This document shows, one piece after another, positions 40,227 to 52,931 of a stretch of DNA of 64,000 nucleotides. The translations under genes were made by a program, and so were the position numbers. Below the pieces are notes generated by a model, which worked only from the letters and a program-made list of their open reading frames with translations, ran no database searches and was not told the origin of the DNA. Position 1 is the stretch's first letter; each line of letters starts with the position of its first letter. The stretch comes from Burkholderiales bacterium (GTDB lineage: Bacteria > Pseudomonadota > Gammaproteobacteria > Burkholderiales > Thiobacteraceae): NCBI GenBank assembly GCA_023511995.1, contig JAIMAL010000007.1:50606-114605 (forward strand). The letters run 5' to 3'.

Positions 40227-40826
40227 ATGAGCGCCCCTTCGAGTCTTGAAGAACTCATGGAAGCCCTGCGCTGCCTGCCCGGCGTGGGGCCGCGCTCGGC
40301 GCAGCGCATGGCCTACCACCTGCTGCAGTACGATCGGGAAGGGGCGAAACGTTTGTCTTCCGCCCTGGCCTTGGCCCTCGAGCGGGTACAGCACTGCCGG
40401 ATGTGCAACAGCTTCACCGAGGGTGAGGTGTGCACCCTGTGCAGCTCCGAAAGCCGCGATGCCACCACCCTGTGCGTGGTGGAAATGCCCGCCGACCTCA
40501 TGATGATGGAGCAGACCCAGATCTACCGCGGCATGTATTTCGTCCTCATGGGGCGCCTGTCACCGCTGGATGGGGTGGGGCCGAAGGAGCTACATCTGGA
40601 GCGGTTGCTGAAACGGGTGGAAAATGGTGTGGTGCGGGAGGTGCTGCTGGCCACCAATTTCACCGTGGAGGGGGAAGCCACCGCCCATTACCTGGGCGAA
40701 CTGCTCAAGGGTCGCGGACTCAAGGTGACGCGCATTGCCCGGGGTGTGCCGGTGGGCGGTGAACTGGAATACACGGACAGCGGCACGCTTGCCCAGGCTA
40801 TTCTGGAGCGCCGGGAAATCTCCTGA
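40227..40826 (+). CDS. recR: Recombination protein RecR
   Basis: 199 residues. An HhH segment ([17 protein letters not shown]), a Cys4 zinc finger ([16 protein letters not shown]) and a Toprim domain ([16 protein letters not shown]) are all intact. With RecF and RecO it loads RecA on gapped DNA. The ATG at 40227 is preferred over TTG at 40221. Confidence 0.97.
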   Translation: MSAPSSLEELMEALRCLPGVGPRSAQRMAYHLLQYDREGAKRLSSALALALERVQHCRMCNSFTEGEVCTLCSSESRDATTLCVVEMPADLMMMEQTQIYRGMYFVLMGRLSPLDGVGPKELHLERLLKRVENGVVREVLLATNFTVEGEATAHYLGELLKGRGLKVTRIARGVPVGGELEYTDSGTLAQAILERREIS

Positions 40827-40840
40827 CCCAAGGAGGGGCC

Positions 40841-41464
40841 ATGCAGACCATCCTCGTCGTCAATCCCAAGGGGGGCAGCGGCAAGACGACACTCGCCACC
40901 AATCTGGCCGGCTTCTTTGCCTGGCGCGGCGATCGCGTGACCCTCGGCGACATGGACCGCCAGCGCTCCAGTCTCCAGTGGCTTGCCATCCGCTCGCCAA
41001 AGCTGCCTGCCATCGAGGGTTGGGATGCGCGGGAGGCGGACCTCGACAAGCCGCCCAAGGGCACGGAGTGGCTGATCCTCGATGCGCCGGCGGGTATCCA
41101 CGGCAGGCTGCTGGACGATGCGCTGCGGGCGGCGGACAAGGTGATGGTGCCGGTCACCCCGTCGCTTTTCGATATCTGGGCGGTGGCCGACTTCTTCGAG
41201 CTCATGCGCAGTCACAAGGCGGTGCGCAAGCACGGCGTGGAAATCGGCATGGTGGGCATGCGCGTGGACCCGCGCACGCGGGCAGCGGCCACACTCAGCC
41301 ATTTTTTCGAGAAATACGAGCTGCCGGTGATCGGCTGGCTACGCGACACGCAGATTTACGTCCAGGCGGCGGCGCTGGGGGAGACCTTGTTTGACCTGCC
41401 CCGCTCGCAAAGCGAGCGGGAGCTGGAACAATGGCTGCCGCTCATCGACTGGGCGCGACGCTGA
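40841..41464 (+). CDS. Orphan ParA-family ATPase
   Basis: 207 residues. The deviant Walker A KGGSGKTTLATNLAGFFA, a switch region (LGDMDRQRSSLQWL) and Walker B-type DAPAG (LILDAPAGIHG) place it with small ParA/MinD proteins, such as the ParC-like cargo-positioning ATPases. There is no ParB or centromere site nearby, so it probably positions a protein or complex rather than DNA. It ends directly at the stop of the convergent DUF1631 gene. AAGGAGGGGCC precedes the ATG. Confidence 0.85.
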   Translation: MQTILVVNPKGGSGKTTLATNLAGFFAWRGDRVTLGDMDRQRSSLQWLAIRSPKLPAIEGWDAREADLDKPPKGTEWLILDAPAGIHGRLLDDALRAADKVMVPVTPSLFDIWAVADFFELMRSHKAVRKHGVEIGMVGMRVDPRTRAAATLSHFFEKYELPVIGWLRDTQIYVQAAALGETLFDLPRSQSERELEQWLPLIDWARR

Positions 41465-43888
41465 TTACGCGGCCGCCTGCTTGAGGGTGGCGATGACGTT
41501 GTCCACCGCACGGTCGGAAAGGGGCGCCTCGTCGAGGAGACGCGCCGTGCCGATGCGGAAGGCGGCTTCCAGCTTTTCCCGGGGCATGGTGGCCCCCCGC
41601 TTGCCCTGCCGGTCGCAGAAGAGATAAGCGCCGCGCAGGGGGCTGATCCACTTCAGCTTGGCGGCGAGGGGCTCCATCCCCGTGTGGCGGAACTCCACCC
41701 ACATGCCCGGTTTGAGGGCCGCCACCACTTCCCGCGCCATGTCCTCGTCGACTTCCACCCGGGCGGGGGGCGCGGCTTGGCTTGCCCCGGCTTCCTCTTC
41801 TTCTTCCACCCAGCCCACGGGCCCGATGGTGATCTCCTCCACTTCCACCTCCCCGTGAGCCGGGGTGAGGATTTCCAGTTTCACCGGCTCCGGGGCCGGT
41901 TCCCGTTTCGGGAAATGGAGCACCACCGCGGTTTCCTTTTTCGCCGGCGGGCTTGCGCTGCCGGATTCGGCAAAGCCGGCGCTCACGGCGTTGGCATGAC
42001 ATTTCACCAACTGGCTCAGGAAGCGTTCCCGCGCCGCTTGCGCCACGCCCACCGCCTCCATGCCGGCTTTCAGATGCTTGAGGAGTGACGGCAGGAGCTG
42101 GATGAGCCGCTCCCGTTCCTCGCGGCTTGCCTTGGGGCGGGTGCTCCAGACAAGGTCGTCCATGGTGGTCATGGCCTCCCGCCAAGGGGTGCCCTCCGTT
42201 CCCCCCTCCAGGTGGGCGCGGGCGAGCACGCTCGTCCACGTCTCGCAGAGGAAGGTGCGCACCACTTCGGGAACCTGCGCATCCCGGGCGCGGCTTGCCA
42301 CGGCATCTTCCGCCGCCTCCTGGGCTTCGATGGCCGCCAGTTCCTGACGTTCACGGGCCTCGATGAGGGGTGTGGCGGCGGCCACCAGGGCATCCGCTTG
42401 GCGTTCCTGTTCCTCGAGGAAGGATTGCAGCTCGCCGATCGCCTGGTCGAAGAGGGCCATGTCGTCCTCGAAATCGTCGAGGAGCTTCTGCACGATTTCT
42501 TCCATCTTGCGATAGAGCGGATCATCGTGGCTTCCCTGCCAGCCGACGGCGGCCTCACCCAGCAGATTGAGCAGTCGCCGCGCGGGATGGGTTCGCCGGG
42601 AAAAGAAGGCAGGGTCGATCATCGCCGCCTTGAGCACCGGGATCTGCAGACGGCCGATGAGGGCCTTCAGGGTATCGGGCACGCGGGGATCGTCGAAGAT
42701 GAAATCGAAGACCATGGCTACCACCTCGAGGGTCACCGCGGCGGTGGAACTGAGACTGTCTGCTGGCAGCGCGTCGCGGATGTCCCGCAGCACGGCCACG
42801 GGAACGCCCGCCGCGGCCTGGGCGAGCACGGGAATGTGTTCCACGCCCTGACCATGCTGCAGTTGGGTGAGCTGGGCAAGGAGGGCGTTGCTGGTGGCTC
42901 CCCCCTCGCCGGATGCACCCGCTGTACCGTAAGTCACGCCGGCGATGCCGGCAGGGCCTGCCCCTGGCGCAGCGGGAACCGGCCCGGCGGCAGCGACAGC
43001 CGGGGAAAGCCAGGCGAGAGGGCCGGCTGCCGCGCTCGCCCCTGCGGCCGGCAGCGTGCCCCGCTGGGCGGCGCGGGCAAACCACTGTTGCAGGTTGGCG
43101 AAGACGTCGTCGCTGTTGGCCGCCTGCACGGCCTCCACTGCCGCCTGGGCGGCAATGGCGGCGATTTCCGCGGTGTGGTCGGTCCCCCGCCGGATTTCAT
43201 GGCGGATGCGGGGCAGAATGCCCTTGCCCACCAGGTATTGGTTGATTTCGTGGTAGGTGGCGGCCACGGCATCCTGCATATGCTTGTCCCACATGGTGAC
43301 GAGGAGGAGCCGCACCTTGAGCGGTGCTTCCGTGTCCCGGCAGGCGGCCATGTAGGCATCGGCCAGCACGGCAGGGTCGAAGGGATTCTTCACCCGCCGG
43401 AATTCGGGGTCGCGGAGCAAAAGGCCCACGCGTTTTTCCAAGGCGGCGAGCTCCTCGGTGCAGCCGGTTCTGATCTTTGCCGCCATCTCCTGGGTGGCAA
43501 TGGATTCCTCGAGATCATCCGGGTCCACGAGGGTGAACTGGTCCAAATCGGCATCTCGATGTGGCTGACGCTCCGCCTTTCGCGGCAGCAGGGCCGCCTG
43601 GATGCCATTGTGCAGGTGTTCCCGGAAGCGTTTTTCGATCTCCTCCGCGTGGTTTCGCACCAATGCCATGGCGTCCAGATGCAGCTGCTCCATGGTTCTT
43701 TCTGTGGCCTTCTGCGCCAGCTGGAAAAACTCCTCATCGGCCTTTTCCAGGGTGGCCTTCAGGGCGCCGCAGAGATTGCCAAGGGCAATCTGCACACAGC
43801 GCTCCAGGAGGCGCCGGTCGGCGGCGGTCGGCGCAGGGGCTGAACCTTCCAGGGGGTTGCGGATGTCGGTGGAATCGGCGTCTTCCAT
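41465..43888 (-). CDS. DUF1631 family protein
   Basis: 807 residues, no signal peptide and no membrane span, so cytoplasmic. The N-terminal half is helical and charged (LERCVQIALGNLCGALKATLEKADEEFFQ). The C-terminus (MWVEFRHTGMEPLAAKLKWISPLRGAYLFCDRQGKR) resembles a beta-barrel that recalls PilZ-like domains, but a PilZ RxxxR motif is not evident. The family is DUF1631 (PF07793), of unknown function. The ATG at 43888 follows GGGAGAG; longer reading would run into the riboswitch. The gene follows a cyclic-di-GMP-I riboswitch on the same strand. Confidence 0.85.
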   Translation of the reverse strand: MEDADSTDIRNPLEGSAPAPTAADRRLLERCVQIALGNLCGALKATLEKADEEFFQLAQKATERTMEQLHLDAMALVRNHAEEIEKRFREHLHNGIQAALLPRKAERQPHRDADLDQFTLVDPDDLEESIATQEMAAKIRTGCTEELAALEKRVGLLLRDPEFRRVKNPFDPAVLADAYMAACRDTEAPLKVRLLLVTMWDKHMQDAVAATYHEINQYLVGKGILPRIRHEIRRGTDHTAEIAAIAAQAAVEAVQAANSDDVFANLQQWFARAAQRGTLPAAGASAAAGPLAWLSPAVAAAGPVPAAPGAGPAGIAGVTYGTAGASGEGGATSNALLAQLTQLQHGQGVEHIPVLAQAAAGVPVAVLRDIRDALPADSLSSTAAVTLEVVAMVFDFIFDDPRVPDTLKALIGRLQIPVLKAAMIDPAFFSRRTHPARRLLNLLGEAAVGWQGSHDDPLYRKMEEIVQKLLDDFEDDMALFDQAIGELQSFLEEQERQADALVAAATPLIEARERQELAAIEAQEAAEDAVASRARDAQVPEVVRTFLCETWTSVLARAHLEGGTEGTPWREAMTTMDDLVWSTRPKASREERERLIQLLPSLLKHLKAGMEAVGVAQAARERFLSQLVKCHANAVSAGFAESGSASPPAKKETAVVLHFPKREPAPEPVKLEILTPAHGEVEVEEITIGPVGWVEEEEEAGASQAAPPARVEVDEDMAREVVAALKPGMWVEFRHTGMEPLAAKLKWISPLRGAYLFCDRQGKRGATMPREKLEAAFRIGTARLLDEAPLSDRAVDNVIATLKQAAA

Positions 43889-43974
43889 GGGGCTCTCCCG
43901 GTGGTCCTGGGACTCAAAACAAGCTGAACCTGCAACCTGACCAGGGGCAACGCCGGAAAAGGGATGCGTGCCGG

Positions 43975-44060
43975 ACACCCAGCAGGCCCGCTGCCCTGGG
44001 GCGCTTGCCCGGTAGGCCGGAACCTTTGCGTCACCGCCTTTCGACGGTTTTGCCCTTGGT
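43975..44060 (-). ncRNA. Cyclic-di-GMP-I (GEMM) riboswitch
   Basis: On the - strand the element reads GGGCAAAACCGTCGAAAGG, then CGGTGACGCAAAGG, then TTCCGGCCTA. The GAAA tetraloop on an ACCG/CGGT stem, GACGCAAAG and CCGGCCTA are the conserved core of the GEMM-I aptamer, and the downstream CCCAGGGCAGCGGGCCTGCTGGG (split around 43976-44000) forms the receptor-bearing P3 helix. It lies about 87 bp before the DUF1631 gene. The ends are estimates. Confidence 0.88.
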
Positions 44061-44075
44061 AGATGCCTGTGCTCA

Positions 44076-44099
44076 GGTACGGCCGTGAGCGGCCCTACC
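44076..44099. terminator. Hairpin between norD and the GEMM riboswitch
   Basis: GGTA-C-GGCCG (44076-44085) pairs with CGGCC-C-TACC (44090-44099) around TGAG, with one C-C mismatch. It lies downstream of norD and upstream of the riboswitch. No T-run is present on either side, so a terminator role is tentative. Confidence 0.4.
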
Positions 44100-44156
44100 C
44101 AGCCGCTATCACGGCAGAGGCGTGGAAAACTTTAGCCCCCCAGCATGAACAGATGT

Positions 44157-45986
44157 TCAGGTGGTCAGCCGGGCGTAGAGACGGGGAAGCCTCCGGGGAA
44201 GCTCGGCGGCCTTGCCAATGACCAAGGCATGACCCGTGCCGAACAGGTGGCCGAGGTAGTCGGGCGCAGCGCGATCGATGGTGACACAGAAAGGAGTGAT
44301 ACCGCGCCGGCGTGCTTCCATCACCGCATGGCGCGTATCCTCAATGCCGTAACGGCCCTCGTAGTGATCAAGGTCATTGGGTTTGCCATCGGTGAGCAAC
44401 AGCAACAAGCGCCGGGCAGCGGGTTGTTCGGCGAGAATCTGTGTGGCCTGGCGCAACGCGGCGCCCATTCGCGTGTAATAGCCCGGCTTGATGGCGGCGA
44501 TGCGGCCGCGCACCGTATCGTCGTAGGGCTCGTGGAAATCCTTCAGCAGGTGAAAACGCACGTTATCGCGGCGCAGGGAGGAAAAACCGTACAGCCCGAA
44601 ACGGTCATGGCTTGCCGACAAGGCCTCCGCAAACAGGAACAGGCTGTCCCGGATCACGTCGATGACGCGGGCCGTGTCGTTGGCGTAGGCGTCGGTGGAC
44701 AGCGACAAATCGGCAAGCAGCAGACAAGCGAGGTCGCGCCGACTGGGTTTGGCCTCGCGGTAGAACCCCTGTTCCGCGGTGCCCCTGCGCAAACGCCGTT
44801 CGGCCAAATGGGTGACGAGAGCATCGAGGTCGAGCTCGCTTCCTTCCGGCTGGCGGGTAAGCCAGGTGCGTTCCGGTCGCAGGGCTTGGAACTGGCGGCG
44901 AAGGCGCCGCGCGATGGGCCGCAAGCCGTCCGGCAGACCGCAGGGCGCGGCGCGTTCGGCCAGCAGGGGCTGGATGCGACAACGGGCGGGCAGCAGCCGC
45001 TCAGTGCGGAAATCCCATTCCGGTAACCAGAGACCGGGGCCGAGGGGCGTGTCGTCCTCGGCAGGGGCAGGGAGGTCCAGGTCGAAACGGATGCGGGCGG
45101 CGCGGGTCTCGCCATCGCGGGCGATGGCCAGTCGATCGATATCGTCGGCAGCGGCGGGGTCGGCGTCCCCGTTTTCCTCCGTGGGCCGATGCACGCGAAT
45201 GTAGTCTGCCCAGCTCAGGATGCTCTCGGCGCGGAAAAAGAGCAGAAAGGCATCCCTTCCATCCCGCACATCGACCCGCTCGCCTTGGCGCCGCCGACGG
45301 TCCTCTTTTGCCCGTCCGCCAATGGAAGTGCCGGCGTGTCCGCTGCGGGTCGCCGTGGCCGGGGTCGGCGGCGGGCTGGGATGAAGCCAGAGGGGCACCG
45401 GTTGCCAGGGACGGCGCGCCTGGGGCAGACGGCGGAGGTGGCCGGGATGGCGCAGGGCGGCCTGGATGGCCCTTTCCTGCGCGGCTTCATCGGCAGGCAG
45501 GCGCTCCGGGGCAGGGCGCAGGGGCAGCAGCGCGGCCACCAGTTGCCGGTAGCGCCGTTCAAGGCCGGGATAACGGGCCCAGAGGCGCAGGCTTGCCTCC
45601 TGCTGGGCTTGAAACCAGGCGTCGGTATCTTTCCACGTGGTGTCACATTCGGCGGCGAGGGCAATCAGCCATAGATAGAGATCACGATTGAGCGCGGCTT
45701 GGGGGAACAGCGCGAGACGGGAAGGCAGCAGGAGCGCCTCGCCATTCCGCCAGGCGAGTTCCACACGCTGGTTGACACCCGCCAGGCGGGCAAGGTGGTT
45801 GCGACGTGCTCCGTGGGGCGTGGCCACGGTGGCCTTCACCGTCAATCCTGGCGCCCCGCCGAAGGCGCGAAAAAGAATGCCGGCGGTGGGAGCGACTTCC
45901 TCCAGGGTGATGGCGGCTGCGCCATGTTCACGCTCCGCCAGGCTGCGCAGGAAACGATCCCACAGTTTGCCAACCCATTCCTCCAT
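44157..45986 (-). CDS. norD: Nitric oxide reductase activation protein NorD
   Basis: 609 residues. The C-terminal von Willebrand factor A domain has the MIDAS motif LADLSLSTDA (about residue 425) and LLLLTDGKPNDLDHYEGRYG. With the AAA+ protein NorQ it inserts the non-heme iron or otherwise activates NorCB. It is the last gene of the nor run, 9 bp after a 4Fe-4S membrane protein. The central region (RSGHAGTSIGGRAKEDRRRRQ) is low-complexity and basic, a common insert in NorD. Confidence 0.93.
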   Translation of the reverse strand: MEEWVGKLWDRFLRSLAEREHGAAAITLEEVAPTAGILFRAFGGAPGLTVKATVATPHGARRNHLARLAGVNQRVELAWRNGEALLLPSRLALFPQAALNRDLYLWLIALAAECDTTWKDTDAWFQAQQEASLRLWARYPGLERRYRQLVAALLPLRPAPERLPADEAAQERAIQAALRHPGHLRRLPQARRPWQPVPLWLHPSPPPTPATATRSGHAGTSIGGRAKEDRRRRQGERVDVRDGRDAFLLFFRAESILSWADYIRVHRPTEENGDADPAAADDIDRLAIARDGETRAARIRFDLDLPAPAEDDTPLGPGLWLPEWDFRTERLLPARCRIQPLLAERAAPCGLPDGLRPIARRLRRQFQALRPERTWLTRQPEGSELDLDALVTHLAERRLRRGTAEQGFYREAKPSRRDLACLLLADLSLSTDAYANDTARVIDVIRDSLFLFAEALSASHDRFGLYGFSSLRRDNVRFHLLKDFHEPYDDTVRGRIAAIKPGYYTRMGAALRQATQILAEQPAARRLLLLLTDGKPNDLDHYEGRYGIEDTRHAVMEARRRGITPFCVTIDRAAPDYLGHLFGTGHALVIGKAAELPRRLPRLYARLTT

Positions 45987-45995
45987 GTTGCCACC

Positions 45996-46979
45996 TCAGC
46001 GTGGGTGCGCTGCCCTCACCGCGGACGACTGCCTGCCGGGGAAGCATCCGCTGGCGGCCAACTGGTGCCGGCCCCGTTCCCCTTTGTCCAGGGCGCAGGG
46101 CCCGGAAACCCATTGCAACAGCCCGCCGTCGGCGTTGTTTCTTTGCACCATGGCACAGGCCCGTATGCACTGGCCACATTGGGTACAGGCAAACATGTTC
46201 CGCTTGACGGTGCGTGGATGCAGGCGCATGGGACACGCGTTATCGCAGGCATTGGCGCAAGCCTGGCAGGCATGCGCCCGGCTCCGGTCGAAGCCGACCA
46301 CCAGAGCATGGGGATTGGCCATCCAGGCCAGGCTCTGGAACAGCCCCACGGCGCAGCCATAGCGGCAGAAGAGGTGCCGCGCCAGCGTGAACTCGATGAA
46401 CAGAAGCACCGTCGCCACGATGAGGAAACGGGCCTGGTTGGGGCTTAACCGGCCGTTTAAGAGGTTGCCGTAGACTTCTGCGGGGGGAAGCAGATAGCTG
46501 AGCAGCACCACCGCCCAGAGCAAGGCAAACACCAAGGCGGCGGCAATGGTCACCGGCCACCAGGCCGGGCTTGTGCGCCAGGGTCTGCCGTCCGCCCGCT
46601 GCAGCGGAAGCCGCTGCCGGTCCCATAGGCTGTGCTTGCCGATGCTGCGCCGCATCAGTGCATTGATCGTCTCCACCACAGAGAAATGTGGGCACAGCCA
46701 GCCACAATAGAGCCGGCCCCAGCGGTAGGCAATGGCGATGACGAGGCCGGCTGCGGCAAGGAGGGGCAGGAAGACACGGCTCATGATGCGGAAAGCCAAC
46801 TCGCCGGCGTCGATGGTGCCGGCAACGAAGTCATCGATGCCGATCACCCACGGCCGCTTGAAAAGGATGGCGTGGCCTTGCGTGAGGTCGAAGCGCAGCA
46901 AATCCAGTGGCGGCGCCAGCACGAACAGGGCGAAAAAACCAACACGCAATAGCAGCCGCAGCGTTTCAAGGGGTTTCAT
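45996..46979 (-). CDS. 4Fe-4S membrane protein of the nor cluster (NapH/CcoG-like)
   Basis: 327 residues with about five membrane spans. Iron-sulfur motifs are CGWLCP (Tyr-Cys-Gly-Trp-Leu-Cys-Pro), FCRYGCAVG, and two ferredoxin-type clusters CQACANACDNACP and CTQCGQCIRAC. It resembles polyferredoxins that move electrons across the membrane (NapH, CcoG). Such a gene sits between norQ and norD in several betaproteobacterial clusters; it may help assemble or supply electrons to NorCB. It overlaps its upstream neighbour by 14 bases. Confidence 0.8.
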   Translation of the reverse strand: MKPLETLRLLLRVGFFALFVLAPPLDLLRFDLTQGHAILFKRPWVIGIDDFVAGTIDAGELAFRIMSRVFLPLLAAAGLVIAIAYRWGRLYCGWLCPHFSVVETINALMRRSIGKHSLWDRQRLPLQRADGRPWRTSPAWWPVTIAAALVFALLWAVVLLSYLLPPAEVYGNLLNGRLSPNQARFLIVATVLLFIEFTLARHLFCRYGCAVGLFQSLAWMANPHALVVGFDRSRAHACQACANACDNACPMRLHPRTVKRNMFACTQCGQCIRACAMVQRNNADGGLLQWVSGPCALDKGERGRHQLAASGCFPGRQSSAVRAAHPR

Positions 46980-47344
46980 CGCAGGGCCTGCCGATCAACG
47001 GATAACGATAGGGCTTGCCGGCCATGGCCTTGGCCAGACCGACGATGCCCAAGAGGACCAGCGTGGAATGAAAGATCGTGAAATAGAGAATGGCCACCAC
47101 CCACGTTGCGGGCCGCTCGTAGCCACCGAGGGCGATGATGGCGGCGTTGGTCAGAATGAGCAGCGCGCCCGCCCAAAGGCTGCCGACCAGGGTCTGGGTG
47201 AGATGGCAGCGGGCCAGCGCCGGTGCCTGCCGCCGTGTTCGCCACCACAGAAAGAGCAGGGCCAGGAATGCGAGCCCCGGCAGCAGAAGCAGGTTGGTCA
47301 GGTAAAGGACTTCTGCGGCCACGGCGATGGATTGACCCCGGCGG

Positions 47345-47364
<20 letters not shown>
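46966..47364 (-). CDS. Small four-span membrane protein of the nor cluster
   Basis: 132 residues, with four hydrophobic spans (VLYLTNLLLLPGLAFLALLFLW, LVGSLWAGALLILTNAAIIAL, VVAILYFTIFHSTLVLLGIVGLA). It resembles DUF4870-like proteins in layout but I cannot name a family. The start is GTG at 47364, preceded by GGAG 7 bases upstream, and the gene overlaps norQ by 20 bases and the 4Fe-4S gene by 14, so it belongs to the nor operon. The function is unknown. Confidence 0.65.
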
Positions 47365-50002
<2,638 letters not shown>

Positions 50003-50070
50003 CGTTTCCTCCGCGGGTTGCGAGTGGAATCGTTTGTTACATAGGTTAGAGGCCGAACGTCTTTTTCACC

Positions 50071-50084
50071 TTGACCTGAGTCAA
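50071..50084. promoter_or_regulatory. FNR/Dnr box before norC
   Basis: TTGACCTGAGTCAA is a perfect palindrome TTGAC-N4-GTCAA, close to the Dnr/FNR consensus. Its centre is about 75 bases from the norC ATG, which suits activation from near -41.5. Confidence 0.8.
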
Positions 50085-50108
50085 GGGTTGCCGCTGCCAC
50101 GTTGCGTG

Positions 50109-51725
50109 TCAGTGGCTGGTTCCGCTGGAGCGGGTGATCTTGTTGTATACGTTGTACTTTCCGGACGGCTTGCTCATCGGAATGCGCGTCACTTCGCCCA
50201 GGGTGGCGGCGTCGTAGACGATGAGCGCACCATCCTTTTCCCACAGGCTCACCAGGGCGTAGCGGCCATCGCGGGTGAATTCCACATGGGCTGCGGTCTT
50301 GCCCGGGGCGGGGATGAGGTGCGTCACGACTTCCAGGCTGCGCTTGTCGATGATGGTGAGCGTGTCCCGTGCGGGGCTGAGGAAGCTGTCGGCCCACGCA
50401 TAGGGGGTGTTTTCGTGGCTGCGCAGGAAAAAGCCCGGTCCGGCCGTGGGAATGCGACGGATGACCTGCCAGGTTTTCATGTCAATCACGCTTACCACAC
50501 CGGCACGCAGATTGGGGGTGGCCATCACCGGTCGTCCTTCCCATTCCCAGGTAATGCCAGAACCCAGATGGGGCAGGCCAGGCAGGTCCAACTCTGCGAT
50601 TTTGCGGCCGATGTCCAGATTCACCACCTGGCCCCGGCCAGCCGTGCGCGAAGTCCCCATCAGGTGGGTATAGGTGGCATCGAAATAGAAATCGTCCAGC
50701 ACCTCGTCAAGAAGGATACGCCGCACGGGGAAAGGTCCCTTGTCGGCCAGCGCTTCCGCCATGCGGTAGTCATGGACGAGTCCGGGATAGACTGGTTCGT
50801 GGCCTTCGCCGTAGGGGATTTCCCACACCTCCCTGGCATCCTTGAGGGCAACGATGAAGCTTCTTCGCGGCGCGGCGTCGTAGACCGCGGATACGCGGGA
50901 GGGCCGGCCGTCCGCGTCCGCCACCGGGATCAGCTTGAGGGGAAGGAGGTTCCTGGCATCCAGCACCACGAGAGTCGGCGGCAGCGTATTGCCCACCAGG
51001 ACGTAGCGCCCGTCGGCGGAGACGGCGAGGTTGCGCGTGTTGATGGCAGCGCGGATTTCATGGGTGGGGGTCAGATTCCAGATGTCGAAGCGGGTAATCC
51101 ATCCATCGCGCGAAGCCAGGAATACATAGCGGCCGTCGGGGGAAAACTTCGGTCCGCCATGCAGGGCGAAACGGGTCGGAAAACGGTGGATGGGTCGCAA
51201 CCGGTCGCCGTCGAGCAGGGTGGCATGATGGTCGCCCGTCTCCACCACCAGGAACAGGTTCAACGGATCGGCATCGAAGCGGGGTCGGTCCGGCAGGCTG
51301 CCGGGCTTAACATATTCGATGTGGGACGCCTTGATGTCGCTGATGATCCAGCGGGGAGGGTTGTCCGGCGGACTGTAGATGAAATCGGCGAGGGCCTCGA
51401 TCTCCGCCGCCGCAAGTCGTGAAGCGAAAGCGGGCATTTGGGTGGCAACGCGCCCGTCGCGGATGACCTGCACGGCGTCCCCTTTGCGCAGGCGCTCGAG
51501 GTTTTCCGGCAACAGGGCCGGCCCGCTTCCACCCAGGCGGTCGGCGCCGTGGCAGTTGGCGCAGTGCCGGGCGTAGAGACTTGCAGGGGATTCGGCGGCG
51601 GATGCGGGGGCTGCCGCGCTAACCAGAATGCCCACCAGGCAAAAAAGCAGGGGGAAGGGCGAACCCTGATGCCGGCGTGAGCAGACGATGGTTTTACGGG
51701 CATCGCGAGCGATCCGGATGTTCAC
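50109..51725 (-). CDS. nirN: NirN, heme d1 dihydro-heme dehydrogenase (cytochrome c-d1)
   Basis: 538 residues. A signal peptide ([23 protein letters not shown]) is followed by one c-type heme domain ([16 protein letters not shown]) and an eight-bladed propeller of the d1 type ([30 protein letters not shown]). In other bacteria NirN oxidises dihydro-heme d1 to heme d1 before insertion into NirS. It differs from NirS by diverged d1 sequences and by position after nirJ. The start is GTG at 51725, sharing GTGA with the nirJ stop; the longer reading frame is not supported. Confidence 0.85.
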   Translation of the reverse strand: MNIRIARDARKTIVCSRRHQGSPFPLLFCLVGILVSAAAPASAAESPASLYARHCANCHGADRLGGSGPALLPENLERLRKGDAVQVIRDGRVATQMPAFASRLAAAEIEALADFIYSPPDNPPRWIISDIKASHIEYVKPGSLPDRPRFDADPLNLFLVVETGDHHATLLDGDRLRPIHRFPTRFALHGGPKFSPDGRYVFLASRDGWITRFDIWNLTPTHEIRAAINTRNLAVSADGRYVLVGNTLPPTLVVLDARNLLPLKLIPVADADGRPSRVSAVYDAAPRRSFIVALKDAREVWEIPYGEGHEPVYPGLVHDYRMAEALADKGPFPVRRILLDEVLDDFYFDATYTHLMGTSRTAGRGQVVNLDIGRKIAELDLPGLPHLGSGITWEWEGRPVMATPNLRAGVVSVIDMKTWQVIRRIPTAGPGFFLRSHENTPYAWADSFLSPARDTLTIIDKRSLEVVTHLIPAPGKTAAHVEFTRDGRYALVSLWEKDGALIVYDAATLGEVTRIPMSKPSGKYNVYNKITRSSGTSH

Positions 51726-52924
51726 GGTTTCATCATCCTGCGCAAGGGAACGTAAGGGGTGACCGCCAGCCGCTCGCCACCGCTGGAGACGCCAATCTCC
51801 TCGTCGGTGAGGTAGCAAGCCGGGTCTTCCTGCCATGGATCACCGGTCAGTTGCCAGGCACGCACCCGCGTGTTCCCGCCGCAGATGTCGAACCACTGGC
51901 ATTGCCCACAGCGGCCTTTGATCTGGCGCGGTCTGCGCCTGAGGCCGGCCAGGATGGGATCGCGCAGGTCGGTCCAGATTTCCGAGAACGGCCGCTGCCG
52001 CACATTGCCCAGGGTGTAATCCCACCAGAACGTGTCGGGATGAACGTTGCCCAGGTTATCGATGTTGGCGACATGGACGCCACTGGCATTGCCCCCCCAC
52101 TGGGCGAGTCTGGCCCGCAGGTGCGCGGTGTGCTCGGGAAAATGGCGCTGTGTCCACAATAGCAGGTAAACGCCATCGGCATCGTTGTTGCCGGTGACGA
52201 ATTCGGCCGGCCGTCCTTCCACCAGACGGCGCCAGCAGGTAGCGAACAAAAGGTCCATTGCCCGCCGGGTGGCCTGATGGATGGCATCGTCACCCCGGTG
52301 CTTGTTGCCGCGACCGGCATAGTTGAGATGGGAGAGGTAGAACTTGTCCACTCCTTCGCTTTCCATCAGGCGCAGCGTATCAGGCAGATCGGCTACGTTG
52401 TCGCGGGTCAGGGTGAAGCGCAGGCCAACCTTGATGCCCGCCGCCCGGCAGAGGCGAATGCCCCGCAGCGCGGCGCGGAAGGCACCGGCCTTGCGGCGAA
52501 AACGGTCATGGGTTTGTTCCATGCCATCCAGTGAGATACCCACGTAGTCAAAGCCCACTCCGGCAATCTCGGCGACATTGTCTCCGTCGATCAACGTGCC
52601 ATTGCTCGACAAGGCGACATAAAAGCCCATGGCCTTGGCACGGCGGGCAATGGTGAAAATGTCCGGACGGAGAAGAGGCTCACCGCCGGAGAGGATCAAG
52701 GCGGGAACGCCGAATGCCTTCAGGTCATCCATGACGGCGAAAATCTCCTCGGTCGTGAGCTCGCCTGGAAAATCCCTGTCCGCCGAAATGGAGTAACAGT
52801 GCTTGCAGGTGAGATTGCAACGGCGGACCAGATTCCAGATGACGACCGGGCCCGGAGGCTGGTGACGCGCACCGAGGGGCGTCGGCCGGAGGATTTCCTG
52901 CATGTATTGGGTGATGCGGAACAT
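51722..52924 (-). CDS. nirJ: NirJ, radical SAM heme d1 synthesis protein
   Basis: 400 residues. The radical SAM cluster is CNLTCKHC (Cys36, 40, 43), and [11 protein letters not shown] is typical. A SPASM-type C-terminal region ([15 protein letters not shown]) binds a second cluster. NirJ replaces the two propionate side chains of didecarboxysiroheme by oxo groups. It starts 7 bases after nirH ends. Confidence 0.93.
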   Translation of the reverse strand: MFRITQYMQEILRPTPLGARHQPPGPVVIWNLVRRCNLTCKHCYSISADRDFPGELTTEEIFAVMDDLKAFGVPALILSGGEPLLRPDIFTIARRAKAMGFYVALSSNGTLIDGDNVAEIAGVGFDYVGISLDGMEQTHDRFRRKAGAFRAALRGIRLCRAAGIKVGLRFTLTRDNVADLPDTLRLMESEGVDKFYLSHLNYAGRGNKHRGDDAIHQATRRAMDLLFATCWRRLVEGRPAEFVTGNNDADGVYLLLWTQRHFPEHTAHLRARLAQWGGNASGVHVANIDNLGNVHPDTFWWDYTLGNVRQRPFSEIWTDLRDPILAGLRRRPRQIKGRCGQCQWFDICGGNTRVRAWQLTGDPWQEDPACYLTDEEIGVSSGGERLAVTPYVPLRRMMKP

Positions 52925-52931
52925 GCCAGTA

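Noticed and set aside
42212..43843. 543-residue reading frame on the + strand
   Set aside because: It is antisense to the DUF1631 gene; the other strand has a ribosome-binding site, upstream riboswitch and family match.
41465..43978. Longer DUF1631 start at 43978
   Set aside because: It would overlap the riboswitch aptamer and has no ribosome-binding site, whereas ATG 43888 follows GGGAGAG.
44076..44099. A second riboswitch at this hairpin
   Set aside because: The stem has no conserved aptamer bases; it looks like a simple hairpin.
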